In this document: one piece after another, positions 32,683 to 45,826 of the stretch
Position numbering within the stretch: position 1 is the stretch's first letter
How the letters are laid out: every line of letters starts with the position of its first letter
NCBI GenBank assembly: GCA_039619475.1
Contig: CM077116.1
Span: forward strand, 30,052,683-30,116,682
From: Icerya purchasi
Taxonomy: Eukaryota; Arthropoda; Insecta; Hemiptera; Monophlebidae
Direction of reading: 5' to 3'
Length of the DNA stretch: 64,000 nucleotides
Made by a program: the position numbers and the translations under genes
The notes under the pieces: model-generated
The model's database searches: none
The model's input: the letters and a program-made list of their open reading frames with translations, nothing else
What the model was told of the DNA's origin: nothing

Positions 32683-33550
32683 TGTGCACAAAATATTCTT
32701 GCGAGCCTGAATAACATCTTACTGGCAGGAAATACAGTTAGGCGCTGCCCTGAGAAAATAAAAGACAAGATAAGGTTTTCTTCCATAATACCGAATGCAA
32801 AATTAATTGCACAAACAAGATACACAGATGTCTCGAAACAGGGAAATTACATTGAATTGCTGAAGAGTACATGCGAATCTAGAGGAACCAAAAAAATTTT
32901 CATATAAAAATAACATTCTAATAGCTAGGATCTCAGTTAAACATGGATAAAACCATAAAAAAAAAAAACAAAAACAAAACAAAAAAACATCAATATCGGG
33001 ATATAATATCATATATAAAGACAAAGTTCGTAGAGTTAGTAGAGGAGTGGCTATTATACTAAATAATAAATTACCGTATGTAGATTTAAAGACTTAACAC
33101 ACATAATGGAAATGAAGATTTCACAATAGCATCAAATTAAAAAAGCAAACATGGGGGTTACTGAAATATAATTTTCAAATTTCTGGTTTATTCACAGTTT
33201 TCCTGGTCCAAATCCTCTCGGTTTTTCCGGTCCAAATCTTTCCGATTTCCTAATTGCTAGAATTGTACAAAAAGAAGAATGGAATTTTTTTGTCACTATT
33301 GGTAATATTTGCCGGAATAAAAAGAACACTTCGTAATTTATTCTTGAGTGTGAAGTACATTAAAAAATGCATTCACTTTTTAACGTTTCAAATGACTTTT
33401 TTCTTATTAAAAATATCGCGTTTTTGGCTGTTTATAGTTTTTTCACGATTTTACAACACGATTCCCGACTTATTATTACCGGTTGGGCGGGCACCCTGAC
33501 AAATGAGTTGTAACACAACCAGGAATGCGAGAACATCTCAGAATCCTTTT
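32444..33550. other. AT-rich intergenic sequence
   Basis: Contains a (TA)n tract at about 32642-32667 and a short tandem duplication near 33197-33245 (TTTCCTGGTCCAAATC and TTTCCGGTCCAAATC). No gene. Confidence 0.3.
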
Positions 33551-33559
33551 CCGGGCGAA

Positions 33560-34625
33560 ACATGTAATCTAACGATTGCAAAAAGGAGAATAGCTCTAAA
33601 CTATTTTAACAGAAATCCGAATATGGAAAACTATTTCAAATATAGAAAAGCAACGAACGAGCACCAAACGCTACTTTGAACAAAGGAAACAATTCGAATA
33701 GTGTATACATTCTGTGCTACCTTACAATCCGGATCAAATATAAGTGAAACCCGGGAAAAAATTGAAAGGATTCGCGTGGCAGCTCACAACAATTTCGAAC
33801 CGCGAGAAGAACCAAAGTGACATACACATTTCATGAGACAATATGAATTCCCTGCGTGTTAGATTGTATGCAGAAAAAATTATGTTAAATATACACAAAA
33901 ACAATGTAAAAAGATTACCAACACATTTTAGGAATTAGAGCAATGCCTGTGCCACGAAAGGAATGCTAGTACAAAAATCGACGGTATTTCATACGAGGAT
34001 GTGTGAAACAACTATCAAACGTGATGAAAAAGAATTGATAAGTCACTATCGACAGGAATCATTCGAACGCTACACACGCTGTACCCTGCAGTAATAATGA
34101 ATTTATACAAAAGATAGATCAACTTAAATTGTAATCAACACAAAATCGAAGCTTGAAGATATGTCTTGGTCTTCTACCTTCCAGCCCAATTCAAATGCAG
34201 CAAGCAGAGGCGTGAGAAGTGGACAGTATTTGGCAAAATAAATTTGGCCAATAAATATTATTTTAAAATCAAGCCCGATAGATTACGCCCGTTAAGTAAA
34301 AAGCTAACCACCATTTATATGCAATAATGAGCACAAGAGGTGAGTAGCAACAATGAAAAATACCACCTTTAATAACTGACCACAAATACTTAAGAGCAAC
34401 AAATATCAAAAACTGGTGTGGAAAGATCCAGTGTGCCTATATGAGTATGAAATACTGGAATTTCTGTAACGAAAGCAGAGTTGGAGGTAGGAATGAGAAG
34501 CGAGTACAAGAATGAAAAGAAGCTGATGATATAGTAACAAAATACCAGAAAGAGAAATCGAGAACGGAAATTCGATTCATTTTGAAGAAATTTATACGGA
34601 TGCCACGAAATATAATATAATATAA
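33560..34625 (+). pseudogene. decayed RNase H-type LINE, linker to RNase H start
   Basis: Near 33570-33680 the plus strand reads AKRRIALNYFNRNPNMENYF, KYRKATNEHQTLL and a stop, matching the basic linker after the endonuclease in I-like and related LINEs (RRxALxxFxRxPxxENxxxYRxAxA). At 34585-34612 it reads EIYTDATKYN, like the first RNase H strand (IYTDGSK). The reverse transcriptase between them is too decayed for me to identify motifs. The A-rich, stop-filled text supports an old dead copy. Confidence 0.4.
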
Positions 34626-35974
34626 TATATACCGAGTCGCTAGAGCTGCTTTCTAGTATACGCGGGGGAATTTTTGATCAAACCTCCGATACGAGTGGGG
34701 AGGTCAGATGCACAACATACTACTCTTCCGTACTTATGTTGTCCGTTGTACTCGATTTAAAAAATCCAAACCACCGGTTAAAAATAAACACTTACGATGT
34801 ACAAACTGGCAAAATATCCGCTTATGGAAATTCTATTCAAAAGAAATACAACGAACGCAGAATAATTATTGTTTAACAATGATAAACAAAAAAATTTGGT
34901 CATGTTAGCGTTACCTCTGAAAATTTCCCTACACACGCAAGAAACACTTTCAAGCCATTTGAAAAGTGTACAATTAACACACTCTAAGAGATTATAACAA
35001 TCAACAGTCGTTTAGGCAAAGAGGTACAAATATTTAGGCGAAAGTTTCTTACGCATAAAAATATCTCTATACAAATATTGTTATGCAATTATTTACTTTT
35101 TCATCTTCGCTGGGTTTTCAATTATGTAAGTTTTTTTTAGAAAAATCGGTAAGTCCAAACGATTATATGAGATAAGTGAAATATTGTTTTAATATTGTGT
35201 CCTTAATATTCCTCCATTTTTCTTTTTTTTTTCTTCGATACACCCCGAAAAATTATCGTATTTCTTGTATTTTACATTACTTATAAAATATACCTTTCAT
35301 TGTCCATAAACGCTAACCTTCAGCGCGCGCGCGTGCCGTTACACTATTAATAATTTATGCGAAAAAAATGTTACGAGCGTTATTCTCTAAATTACTACAC
35401 ACACAACTAAGAATTATGAAAGCTAAGTGCATAGACAGGCAACATTTTATTTTACATTTTACTATTTTCTTTAGTTAATTTTTCGCCACTACTCTTTTTT
35501 TCGATGCAGTAGTAATACCGTTGTTGGCTTATTTATTATATATACGATTTACTACGATTCGTGAACTTCTTTTCCTGTTTCTCACTCGTTGTTAAACTTT
35601 TTCTCTATTTTAGGTTAAATTAGGAAGTAAACGGTAAGCAATAAAATGCTTCGAAAACGGAACTTGGATTAAAATCGGTTTTTGAGTAGGGAACTGCATC
35701 AGTATCAGTCGATGAAGCTCAATTACCATTGCGAAAACTGCGCACTTTCTAGTATTCCTTGAATACGACACTACTGAGCACATTGTGAAAAAAGAAAAAA
35801 AAAAAAGGAAATTACAATTTAACCCGGGAGCAGCGTCGGAAATTAAACGGCGTTGTCCGTTTCAGCGAATTATTGCAATAATTCCATATACTGTTTTATA
35901 TTACCATTATTTTATTCATTCGCATTCGACAACAATGTTACAAATCCTTTCAAAATTATAGACTAGCAAAACTG
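34626..35974. other. AT-rich sequence between two LINE segments
   Basis: No coding or repeat signature recognised. It may be an insertion separating the two RNase H segments or simply ordinary spacer. Confidence 0.3.
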
Positions 35975-36714
35975 AAAGCTTCCTCATTACTGGCTTTCCG
36001 TAAATGGCTCATTATCTTAGATTCTAAAAGTGTTCTGCAAGCTGTCTCATCTTCTCTTCCGATTATGTAATACTTCTAATACGCTTTCTCATCCGTGATC
36101 TTTTCCTCCTCCACTCGATTGAGATCGATCTTCTGTGGATTCCTGGTCATTTAGGCATTGAGCGTAATAAATCAATGGATATTCCTTAGTCCGTTCTTTC
36201 ATTTCCAGGGGCACATTTTCAGCCCATAATATTGCTCTTTCTTTCTTTAGTCGCTCATTCTAAATTACGGCTCAACTCCTATTCTTCTTCATTTTCTAAT
36301 GCCGCCCCTCCTTTTATCTTCCTACTCAGTCATCTCTTCCTCCATATGATTCCCTAACTTACTCGCTCTTAAACACTCTGCTATCTCTGCTATTTGTCGC
36401 CTTCGCTTTAATCATAGTCTACTTTTCCCGCATCATTTTCTCGGTTTTCATCTGCATCTAATTCATTTTACCCTTTTCACCACTCTCCCATATACTTTCC
36501 TCGTAATGCTGATCACATTTTATTTGAATGTGTGGCCTTCTCTGCTGAGCAATCATCCTTCTATTCTTCGCTGCTAAAACCTATCCTCAAAAGTGCTGCT
36601 CGTATTCTCTCATTTCCTTCTGTTTCGGTTATTCCCCGGCCCTTCAAGTATTTTTATTTCTTAATGTCCTTGCTGACAAACCAACCCAGTTAAAATAAAT
36701 AATAGAAAAAAAAA
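35975..36714 (+). pseudogene. LINE remnant, RNase H C-terminal half and 3' end
   Basis: Plus-strand translation gives IILDSKSVLQAVSSSLP (the RNase H DSxSALQA strand, ~36025) and IEIDLLWIPGHLGIERNKSM (the WIPGHxGIxGNExAD helix, ~36120-36180). A later frame gives NADHILFECVAFSAEQSSF, matching the C-terminal Cys/His region (xxHxLFECPxF). The segment is pyrimidine-rich and ends with an A-run at 36704-36714. Frameshifts and stops are present. It could be the continuation of the remnant at 33.6-34.6 kb. Confidence 0.68.
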
Positions 36715-36920
36715 AAGCACACATCATTAACATAAGGCGGTTTTCTATTTATTGATGCGGAACACTTCCGATACGAAAAATGTACAAAGCTGCATCATAG
36801 CGCGATAATTACTTTACTGAAAATGCTTTTCTTTTCCAAATATGTGTCGCCGTCAGTTTGCGATTTCTGCAACAATCAAATTTCCTACGATTCTCCAGAT
36901 TGAATATGTACCAATAATTA

Positions 36921-37181
36921 CTACGTCACACGCTGATTTATCGGTTGCTCAAACTTGAACTGTAATTTATCTGAAATCTTTTCACATTTTGACTGGACGC
37001 GATTTGAATTCTCTCCGTCGCATATTGTCGATTTTCCACAGGATCGTAAGCTTTTCCATGATCCGATCGGAATGGTGTAATTTTTATTAAACTCCGACGA
37101 TACGAACATATTAAGATTCGCCGAAGCTATGGCTATTAATTCAACTTTGCGGTAAACGCATTGCAAAAAAGGTCCAATCAT
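36921..37181 (-). CDS. uncertain 86-codon ORF
   Basis: Intact minus frame MIGPFLQCVYRKVELIAIAS, ANLNMFVSSEFNKNYTIPIG, SWKSLRSCGKSTICDGENSN, ending in FEQPINQRVT. Composition is somewhat richer in C/G than the flanks, and the text looks protein-like, with three Cys. An in-frame stop directly precedes the ATG, and no splice acceptor is evident, so it could be a small gene, a transposon fragment or chance. No family recognised. Confidence 0.22.
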   Translation of the reverse strand: MIGPFLQCVYRKVELIAIASANLNMFVSSEFNKNYTIPIGSWKSLRSCGKSTICDGENSNRVQSKCEKISDKLQFKFEQPINQRVT

Positions 37182-38129
37182 TCAGGTGTGTAAAATAAGT
37201 TTTCTGATAATTCATCAGTTAACCTTTCCACAGCTTTATAAACAAGCCTATTTTTTGATAGTTTGTAGCCAAATTTGCAACGAAAAAAATGTATACAACA
37301 TGTTACATCAATTCGAAACATCGATGACGTTGATAGAAACCAATTCTCTTTAAAAAAAAATTACTTCGCACCTCGTAGCAATGATCCCCTTCCCCCCATC
37401 TCTCTCGGATTCCCCTAAATTCCCATACCTTCCCATGTCTCTCATAAAACAACTCACTGCTGAGAAAGTAACACAGCCAGTAGTCCAATCAATGATTCTG
37501 GACTTTTAGATGAGTTCGTAATCGCACGGATTAACTGCCCAATAAATTATTGTGATCTTAATTGAGACCTATCCGACGGCTAGATTTTTGCTAAAATTAA
37601 ACATTACGCAAATACCTAAAATTTTTGATCGGAGACACTTTTTAAAAGCGCTAATATGACTTCTTCTTTATAGATTTTCTTTTTTTTTCAATTGACCTGA
37701 TCGCAAAAGTTTTGTTATAATTGTGTGCTGGGAACGAATAGAGACAAAAACATTCTGGATTAGAAATATACGTTTTCTTCTTGTTTTTTTCAATTCTTGA
37801 AATTAAAAAAAAAAAAACATTTTTTAAAACTGTAGAAGTAAAAGAAAACTTCTTTTCTATCTTTTTCTTTTTTAGCCATTCTTAGGAACAAGAATTAAAA
37901 ATAGAAAAAGGATTAAATTTTAATATAAGCGTAAATAGAGGAAATAAATGTAAAGCAGGAACAAGATTTAAAAAAGGAAGATGAGAAAGTATCTAAGATG
38001 CATAATAAGAGGTAGAAAGATTTAAGGGAATTGGAAGTGTAACGGAAAACGGTAACACAAGGAAAAAATGCGAAAGGTTAAACACGTCTATTATTCAAAT
38101 ATGATATAATACACTTAATATAATGTATA
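37182..38129. other. AT-rich intergenic sequence
   Basis: No supported feature; the right part is purine-rich. Confidence 0.3.
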
Positions 38130-38420
38130 CAATTCACGGCTGAAAGTAATGAATGTAAAAACTGTCAGCCGGTAGAAACAGTATCACGGTATGAATATCT
38201 CCCTACGATAATGATAAATCAACATCCGAGATAGAAAGTACATAGCGAATACGTAGAAAATTAGAAAAAAAAAAAAAAAAACTATCAGCATTATACCTTA
38301 AAGAGAACTCCTACATAACGAATAAAAATGGTTCATTATGTGCACTAGAAGAATCGGATACGGGAATCCAATAATGGCAATAAAAATACATTTAGAAAAA
38401 GTAAAAATAGATTGCAGATA
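38130..38420 (+). pseudogene. short LINE reverse-transcriptase fragment
   Basis: Plus-strand text ETVSRYEYLPTIMINQHP, then (another frame) RKLRKK-like residues, KELLHNE.KW and YALEES..GIPIMA, corresponds in order to the LINE thumb region (VxxYKYLGIxIDxxLxW, KLRKxxxxLyxLR, YxALxESxxxYGIxxWG). Stops and frameshifts throughout. The match is by eye and weak in places. Confidence 0.38.
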
Positions 38421-39202
38421 AAATTGATTAAAAGTACTAACAAATCACAAAGGAAAGATAAGAAGTAAACTAATTAGAACAGAAAATGTATTAGGCGTAA
38501 ACGGAATGTTGAAGTTTTTGAAATGCTTGACAACTGAAAAGAAAAGTTGGAGGAAGAAACAGACATATGAATTTACAAAAAAAAAAAAAAAAAAAAAAAA
38601 AAGCCAATTGCCGTTTACTTTTAAGAAAGGGGAACAAACAAACAAAGAAATCGTAGATAAATAACATCTATAAGGCAATCAGAGATAAAGCAAAAATAAA
38701 TTAAAGGAATAGCTCTGCAAGAAAAGGAAAACATTAAGAAAATAATAAATATGAAATAAAAAACCGAAAGAGAGGAGGATACAAAAAATAATTAAGCATA
38801 TAACTAAAATATTTTAAGTTTGTATACTATTTATATTACAAGATTACCTAAATTTAATGTTAAACGTGTAATTTACATGTGTAAATCTGTACTTGATTTG
38901 ATTCTAATTTAATTTGATAACTTAAGTTATTAATAAGATGTATTAATGTAAAGAAACAGTTAAGATTCGTAAAATCAAGATTACGATAAGAACAAACAAC
39001 AGACATCGAAAAAGGGACAAAGGAAAGCATTTTTTAAACTTGGTAATAACAATAACTTCAGTAGTCAGGCTAGTCCCCTATTATGTAACGAAGTCATGAA
39101 CCATAAATTATTACTGTTTTTAAAGAATGGTGTAGTCAATTAGAATTTGCTCTTCTATAAGTATTATAGAGAAACTATCATCTGAGAATTATTTCTCCAC
39201 AG
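38421..39202. other. purine-rich intergenic sequence with a poly(A) tract
   Basis: An uninterrupted run of about 24 A lies at 38577-38602. No gene identified. Confidence 0.3.
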
Positions 39203-39342
39203 AAATTTGTTATATGTCTTTGACTGCAACGGTCACAAATGTACCGAGCGAAACGACAAATGAGAACGGACAAGCACAGTTCTTTTTTCGCTTTCATGGA
39301 AAGTTCGATTTTACACTGAGTAGATCTGATAATGACACTTAA
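39203..39342 (+). CDS. candidate exon, unidentified
   Basis: Acceptor ATTATTTCTCCACAG ends at 39202, followed by a two-base phase and 45 codons to a TAA: ICYMSLTATVTNVPSETTNE, NGQAQFFFRFHGKFDFTLSR, SDNDT. A donor GTAGAT at ~39320 inside the frame would allow splicing before the stop. Codons are GC-richer than the flanks. No recognised domain; the antisense frame (39178-39375) is also open, so the strand is uncertain. Confidence 0.22.
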
Positions 39343-42300
39343 TTGTAAAACGAGATAAGTGTATACGACCTGCATCCGGTTTGGTAGTCGAATACTAAAC
39401 TATTAGAGGCTACCGTGATACTGAAATTGTAAACTTACTAATATAACTGATTTTAATATTGAAATTCTTACTTCCACACGCTTTGTGTACTACTATCTTG
39501 AATTAGTAGCGTAGAACTAGCGCTTTCACAGGGAGTTTAAATATACTTGCAGAAAATTCTTTTAAACTAGTTTCAAAATAAATTCTGCAATTAGGGCCGC
39601 ACTGATTCGTTTTATTATCTGCTCAATGAGTTATTAAGTAATTAAACAAGAATTAATTATTAAAAAACTGTCTTAAAAAAGAAACGTGTTATGTTGTTTT
39701 AGGTATCCAGCCACGACCGACCACTATTTACAATAAATTATATAAACCTAAAAACCGGTTTTTCTTCCACTTAAATGATTAAATGTAATAAAAATGCAAA
39801 AAAAGAAAAATGAAATATAACAATATAACTGCTTAGATAAAATAAAATTTGTTTTTAATTTTTTTTTTTTTTTTTTTAATGACTAATTTGATCATTTTTA
39901 CAATCTCAATTTTTATGAATAAGTTTTTCATCTACAGTGCACAGAGACATTTGGCGTTTTGAAAATGTGTGTTAGCGTTAGTTTTAGTGTCTCCGTAACT
40001 TTGAAAAGTAAATAAAGGGGAAAAAATGCTAGAGGTTGCTGAAGTTTAACACGGTGACCATTTCTTCAGTGCTCTATTATACGTTCATGAAAAATTCGCG
40101 AAGAAACGCACTTTTTATCCATTACACCAGGTACAATAAACGTATTTCATCATCCTGTTACGTTAAAATACTCCCCCTCCTCCCGCAACCGTACTTTAAC
40201 GTCAGCTGATCACAACGGCAACGACAAACATAAATAAGTAAATAGCCAATCAACGAAAAGTAATACAATATTTATTATATTTAAAAACAATTTCAAGATG
40301 TATATGTACAAATTAAATTAAAAATACTAAAATATATACCTATATCTAGAAATAAAAAGTTCGAAATTACATATACGTAACATATCAAGATATAAATTAT
40401 GCGCGCAACTGGTGACTGTTAAATAATTTCGAATAGTAATTCCCTATTTTTAATTTATATATTATATATAAAAGTAAACATCACATTACATAATAATCGT
40501 TGCATTGCCGAATAATTAAATACCTATTATACGTTAATCGAATTAATAAAAAAAAAAAAAAAAAAAAAACAAGAAAAACGAGAAAAACGAAAAAAACGTT
40601 TCGTACACATAAACTTAATTACTATTTATATAAGAATTTTAAAATTAACAAACGTAAAATAGTTAATTAAGTTTTCGAGTAGTGCTATACTGTTTCTACT
40701 TAACTGATTTTTAGCGACTACAAAAAATACGATCTTTTAACTATTACCAAAATTTTTAACAATACATATCCGACGATAAACTTTTTTGATAATCTTTTAA
40801 ATGTTAATAATTGTTAACGCATTTATAAATAATACAAATAAAACTTCCCGAGAAAAAACTATTTCGTCTTTGAAAAAAAAACTAAAAATTCTCCGAGCCC
40901 GATAAAGTGCGCCCGATGTGTTTAGGTTGAGCTTTAGCCTCACATTTGTAACATTAAGTAGTGAAAAAGTAATAATACCGAAAAAAGGAAAAATATTCTT
41001 CACGACTGTAAAAAGTTCTGTTTTCTTTTTCTTCGTAGTTTGCTGCTACGTTGCGCTAAATCAGGGTATAAATAAAATTACTTTTGCGTCAAAATCAAAC
41101 ATCTCATTGGGATTTTTTTTTAAATCCCCTTGCGTCCTCCTGGAAAAAAGTTACCCAGTCCATTCGATATAGCATCGTCGCAGTTTCTAAAATGGTAGAC
41201 GACAGGGAATTTCGAAACATATTCGTTGGAAGAAATGTGGCATTCGAATGTCCAACAATTCCGATATAAATTACTGTAGCGAAATCAAAAAAGTCGTTTT
41301 CAGCTTACGACTCAAATCGTTCAGAAACGATCTATAAGATAGACATATTATAATGTGTTTTTTCTTTTTTTTCATTAACCGCACACAGCTAACGCAAGAA
41401 AGACTCATTGATTCGACCGGAAACAAACAACTACTTTGAAAAACAGCGATTAAAATTCGTTTTGAACTCATTTTACTTTTGAATGATTAAAAAAAGGAAC
41501 TTTTAAAAATCGATAATGCTTGACTTTAATCGTCCGAATATAACACACACGAATTCGTATATGCGGTAAGTGCTAACAGTAACAACTTTATTAAGGCCGT
41601 CTCCGTATTAAATACTTGTAATGAACTCAGGCTGTTTTGTTTTAAGTAGCGTGTTTTCTGTTTACCGCTCGGTTAATAGACATCCAAAAAACAAAAAATA
41701 AAAAACCTTTACTTAATTAGAATTCAGTTTTTTTTTTTTTATTCGTATGAACAGTGTTCATTTTATATGTAAATTTCTGCATTTCTCATCGAACATTATT
41801 CATATATAATTTATACGGATCTCTCGTCGTATATTTATAAAATAAGAAAAGAAACTATTTTAACAATTTGTAAACCTCGTAAACGTCTATTAAGCGAAAA
41901 AAAATTTAACGTTAAATACTTTCTAAGCATATAATAAAACAAACTTTAATAAACAGGTATACGCATTCACCTACACTTTCTAAGCAATTTATAAACTGTC
42001 GCACTGTCACGTTACGAATCACACTTGGTATATTTATTCACTACTTTGTATCTCGTAATTTTTATTGCTGTTGGACAAACCGCTTGATTACAGTTCGACT
42101 AATAGCCGATGAGCAGAAAAAAATTAGAGTTGTGTGTAATCTAACACTACTTGCATCAATATTAAGTAAGTGTTTACATTATTATGGATCAAGTGTTGAA
42201 ACCGTATTTTGATTTTCAGTTTTTAAATTTTCTTGCGATAATTGGAAATTGAACGTTAAGGTAACATCATCATAAAGCTTAAAAACTATAAGTAGAATTT

Positions 42301-43193
42301 CCTTCAACATCAAAAATGACATTTAAATGAAAAAACCGTAAAATATATGATAGAATAAGATACTTTAATTGTTCACATATAAATCATGCAAGTATTACGA
42401 TATACTACTGTAGAAATCAAACAACTATTAAGAATGCTTTTCTAAATCGGTCCATTTTATCGTTACATTAAAAAAAAAAAAAAAAAAAAACAAAAAAAAA
42501 ATTGATACTTCACCCGTTACGGAAAAGTTTTACCACAACCGCTTCAACAAGGAATTAATAGCAGCAAACTTGGCAAAAACACCGAATCGTTCAAAAAAAA
42601 AAAAAAAAAAAAGATAGAAACTGGTGTGTTTAAATTTAAAAACGGATCGTGGACTTTGTAAAATTTCACCTTTAGCCATCTCCACGTCCGAACACATATA
42701 TTTACGATTTATTTGATAGATTAAACTTGATGTAAATCGGGTATTATTAACGAATTAAGTTTTATGTATATAAAGAAAAACATATAAAAAACAATAACAA
42801 AAAACAATGATTACAGAAATAAAAATATCACCTTGCATATATTATTGATCATCTGAATTTGTTTAAAACAAATATTTAAAAACTCCTGAAAATTTTAATA
42901 AATTGTATTAAACAAATTTTAGGCCACTTTCATTATTTTTTTTTTTTATATAAGTTTCTGCGCACTAATTACTTATATAAATATAATGAAATTATATACA
43001 TATATTTATCAGGTATGTTTTATTGTTTAAATAACGGTAATTCAAATAAATTAAAAACTGAAACTAATTTAATATAATCATTATTAATATACCTGCATAA
43101 AATATTGACAGCAAAATAAAAAAAAACAAACATATTTACAGCATCTAAATTTTTCCGTTTCCTATCTCAAATTAATATCATATACATTTTTCA

Positions 43194-43235
<42 letters not shown>

Positions 43236-43659
43236 CAGTAGCAAATGGAAAATTTAGATTATATTAATTATATTATCGAAATGCATAAATACAATTGAAA
43301 ATAAATGATAAATTTTCTCAGGGTTCATTAAATTAAGTTACATATACATACATTCAATGTTAAAAAAGAAAAACATTGAACAGAAAATTCGTTCCCAACT
43401 TTTTCCGATAAATTATTAAATTATTCCATATGAAAGAACCTTCAACTATTGAATAAACGTCATTTAGCGAGATAAGATACAGACGATTTTCTTACATGTA
43501 ATCCATTTTTTTTTTGTTTTCTTTCAATTGCCAAAGACCACGAGAACATATATCAAATTTTTCGAAATCGCATTATTGTCATATTTAAACAAAACATTTG
43601 GATACTGCAATTGTTTTAGAAAATTAACTATTTCAACAGAATTTGTAAAAAACAAAATA
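39343..43659. other. long AT-rich stretch without identified genes
   Basis: A- and T-runs (39858-39877, 40550-40569, 42471-42490, 42592-42612) and a (TA)n tract at about 43198-43230 are the only regular features. A short frame around 41150-41267 (SKMVDDREFRNIFVGRNVAF) follows an AAAG acceptor-like site but is unsupported. Confidence 0.3.
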
Positions 43660-45000
43660 TAGGTTTAAGAAAGAAAGAAAATATTTAAAAAATTATAACA
43701 GTTTGTTTTACGATACTGAGAAAGCACATTTGTTCCACTCAAAGGAGATAGAATAGGAATTAAGACTGGACGATCAGAGCCGCACGAATGTACAATGACC
43801 GCTTTACCAAACTGATTGAAAGGGAATTTACGGAGAGATATAAGAGCAGGAAAAGTCCTAATCATGAAACAGTAACAAAGGAAAATAGGAAAACAAAGAA
43901 GAAAAAAAGAGAAAGATTGGAATGATGAATCGAGTAGTAGAATGAATGGAAATAATGAATCGGAAAAACAAAATGCAAAAATATAAGGCAAAATGGACAA
44001 AAAAGAAAAATAGAACTAAGAAAAAAGGTACGATTTAATTAAACGTTGAGCAGATAAGCCGGGGACAGAAAGTTCAATTGGGAAAAATAACGGAATAGAA
44101 GATGGAAAAACTGAGCAAGGTGCAACACTGTAAAATGATATAAAAAAATCAAGTCAGAAAACGAAAAGGAGTATATGATAAAGAATTAGAAAGAATAAAG
44201 GCAAATTATACGAGCAATGAATAGAAAAGACGATTATTGGGTACAATATACGTTCTAGAGTAGAACCATCAAAATATTCTGTAAAAATATAAAAATATGT
44301 GGCCTATTTCCTTAGAGGTGAAGAAACAAGAAGTGTAGTTCGCAAATTTTAAACAGCGCAACACACACGAGTGAGAGATATATGTAATTGATTTTATATA
44401 ATTAGATGAAAAGAGATCCGGTATGGGTTTTATATATTTAAAATTGTTTGACAAAATTAATCAGCAATGGCCGATGGAGCAACAGGAAACGGAAAGTTTC
44501 AACGAAAAAATTGTACAATAGGAAAAAGTGGTAAAATCACACGGCCGACAAAATTCTTTTCCATAAAGATGAAAAAAAGGTGATTAGTGAAGAATTTCAT
44601 GGAGCTAGAAGAAGAAAGGTCGACTGCATTCCATCCATTATGGTAGAAACCGTGAAAAATAGAAACATATTTATAGAGGAACATGTAAAATAAACTGTCA
44701 ATCACCGTAGACAATGTAGGAAAAGTAATCTTATTATAGAAGGAGGAAGGGAAATGAGAAAGGAAATATGTATTGAAGTGGAATTGGAACAGGAACAGAA
44801 TAAAAAATTACAACAGGTGGTAACGGAAATAAGACCATAAAGACCTAAGAAATAAACCGGCATAAGCGACTTAGAGGAAAAAGAAACGGCTAGAAGATGT
44901 AAAGAACTACGAACAGAGAGATATTGTAGCAAATAGAAAAAAAAAAAAAAAAACAATTAGTAGCAGAGAAGACGTAAGTATTGGGAAATTATAAAAAGAA
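43660..45000 (-). pseudogene. possible decayed LINE on the minus strand
   Basis: On the minus strand around 43870-43680 the text RKFPFNQFGKAVIVHSCGSD, RPVLIPILSPLSGTN and QYRKTNCYNFLN resembles the segment just before RT motif A in many LINEs (FPxxWKxAxVIPxFKxGDR..NYRPISLLS..SKxFE). Farther right (~44900-44750), HLLAVSFSSKSL... could be endonuclease. The strand is pyrimidine-rich like the LINE at 36 kb. All matches are weak and interrupted. Confidence 0.28.
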
Positions 45001-45239
45001 CGAGAAAGAATGGATAAAGTTTTAAATTGTTTTATGGAGGATTTCGGAAATAAACGAGGAGGATAACAGAAAACCAACACGATATAATCGGGAAAATTAA
45101 TAGCTCGAAGGTTCCGAAACTTAAAAATGCCTTTTCATCTATTCGACCGTAATTGATTGCCGAAATTGTTAAATTTAAGGCGAAAACAAATGTAAATGCG
45201 AATCGCTGTATCAAAAGTATAGAAGAAAAATCAGTTAAC

Positions 45240-45242
<3 letters not shown>

Positions 45243-45297
<55 letters not shown>

Positions 45298-45330
45298 ATA
45301 TGTATGTATATATGTATGTATATGTGTGTA
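45243..45330. repeat. (TA)n followed by (TATG)n microsatellite
   Basis: About 15 TA units pass into TATG/TATATG units. Confidence 0.92.
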
Positions 45331-45773
45331 TGGAATTTCTTCTTTTTTCTTGCCAGTTAATTTATGCGGTATTTGTAAAGGGCGCGAATGGTACACTAGA
45401 GTAGACTAAGCGCGTACAAAAGGAAATTTAAGCAAACAGGTTAGGTAGATTATACGAAATTAATGTGTAATTAAGTATAAAATTCGCTTAGAGAATATAG
45501 TAAGTGTTACGTGTTACTTAACTCGGTAGCGGAAAAATGAGCGCAAAGCTCTGAATGGCCGGCGGCTTGCCTCGCGTACGAACACCGATAAATTATTACG
45601 TAGATTAGAAAAATCACGAATAAAATAGTTTGACTACTTGCAAATAAACGTATCGAAAAACGAAAAACTCAATAAAAAAGTCGTACGGTAAAAGGAAAAT
45701 TATTTACAATATACAAAAAATTATATACACAACACGCGGCGCCGCGTACGAATAAAAATAAATTTGATTGTAC

Positions 45774-45779
45774 TTTATT
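45774..45779 (-). promoter_or_regulatory. poly(A) signal of the CCCH gene
   Basis: AATAAA on the minus strand about 50 bases after the stop codon. A second AATAAA overlaps the stop codon itself (45826-45831). The downstream one is the better candidate by distance. Confidence 0.45.
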
Positions 45780-45826
45780 TGTGTGTGGTGTGTGTATGTG
45801 ACGAATGCATTATACATTGAAGAGTT

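Noticed and set aside
38577..38602. Poly(A) tail of a LINE
   Set aside because: No LINE 3' end could be identified directly upstream; homopolymer A runs are common throughout the window.
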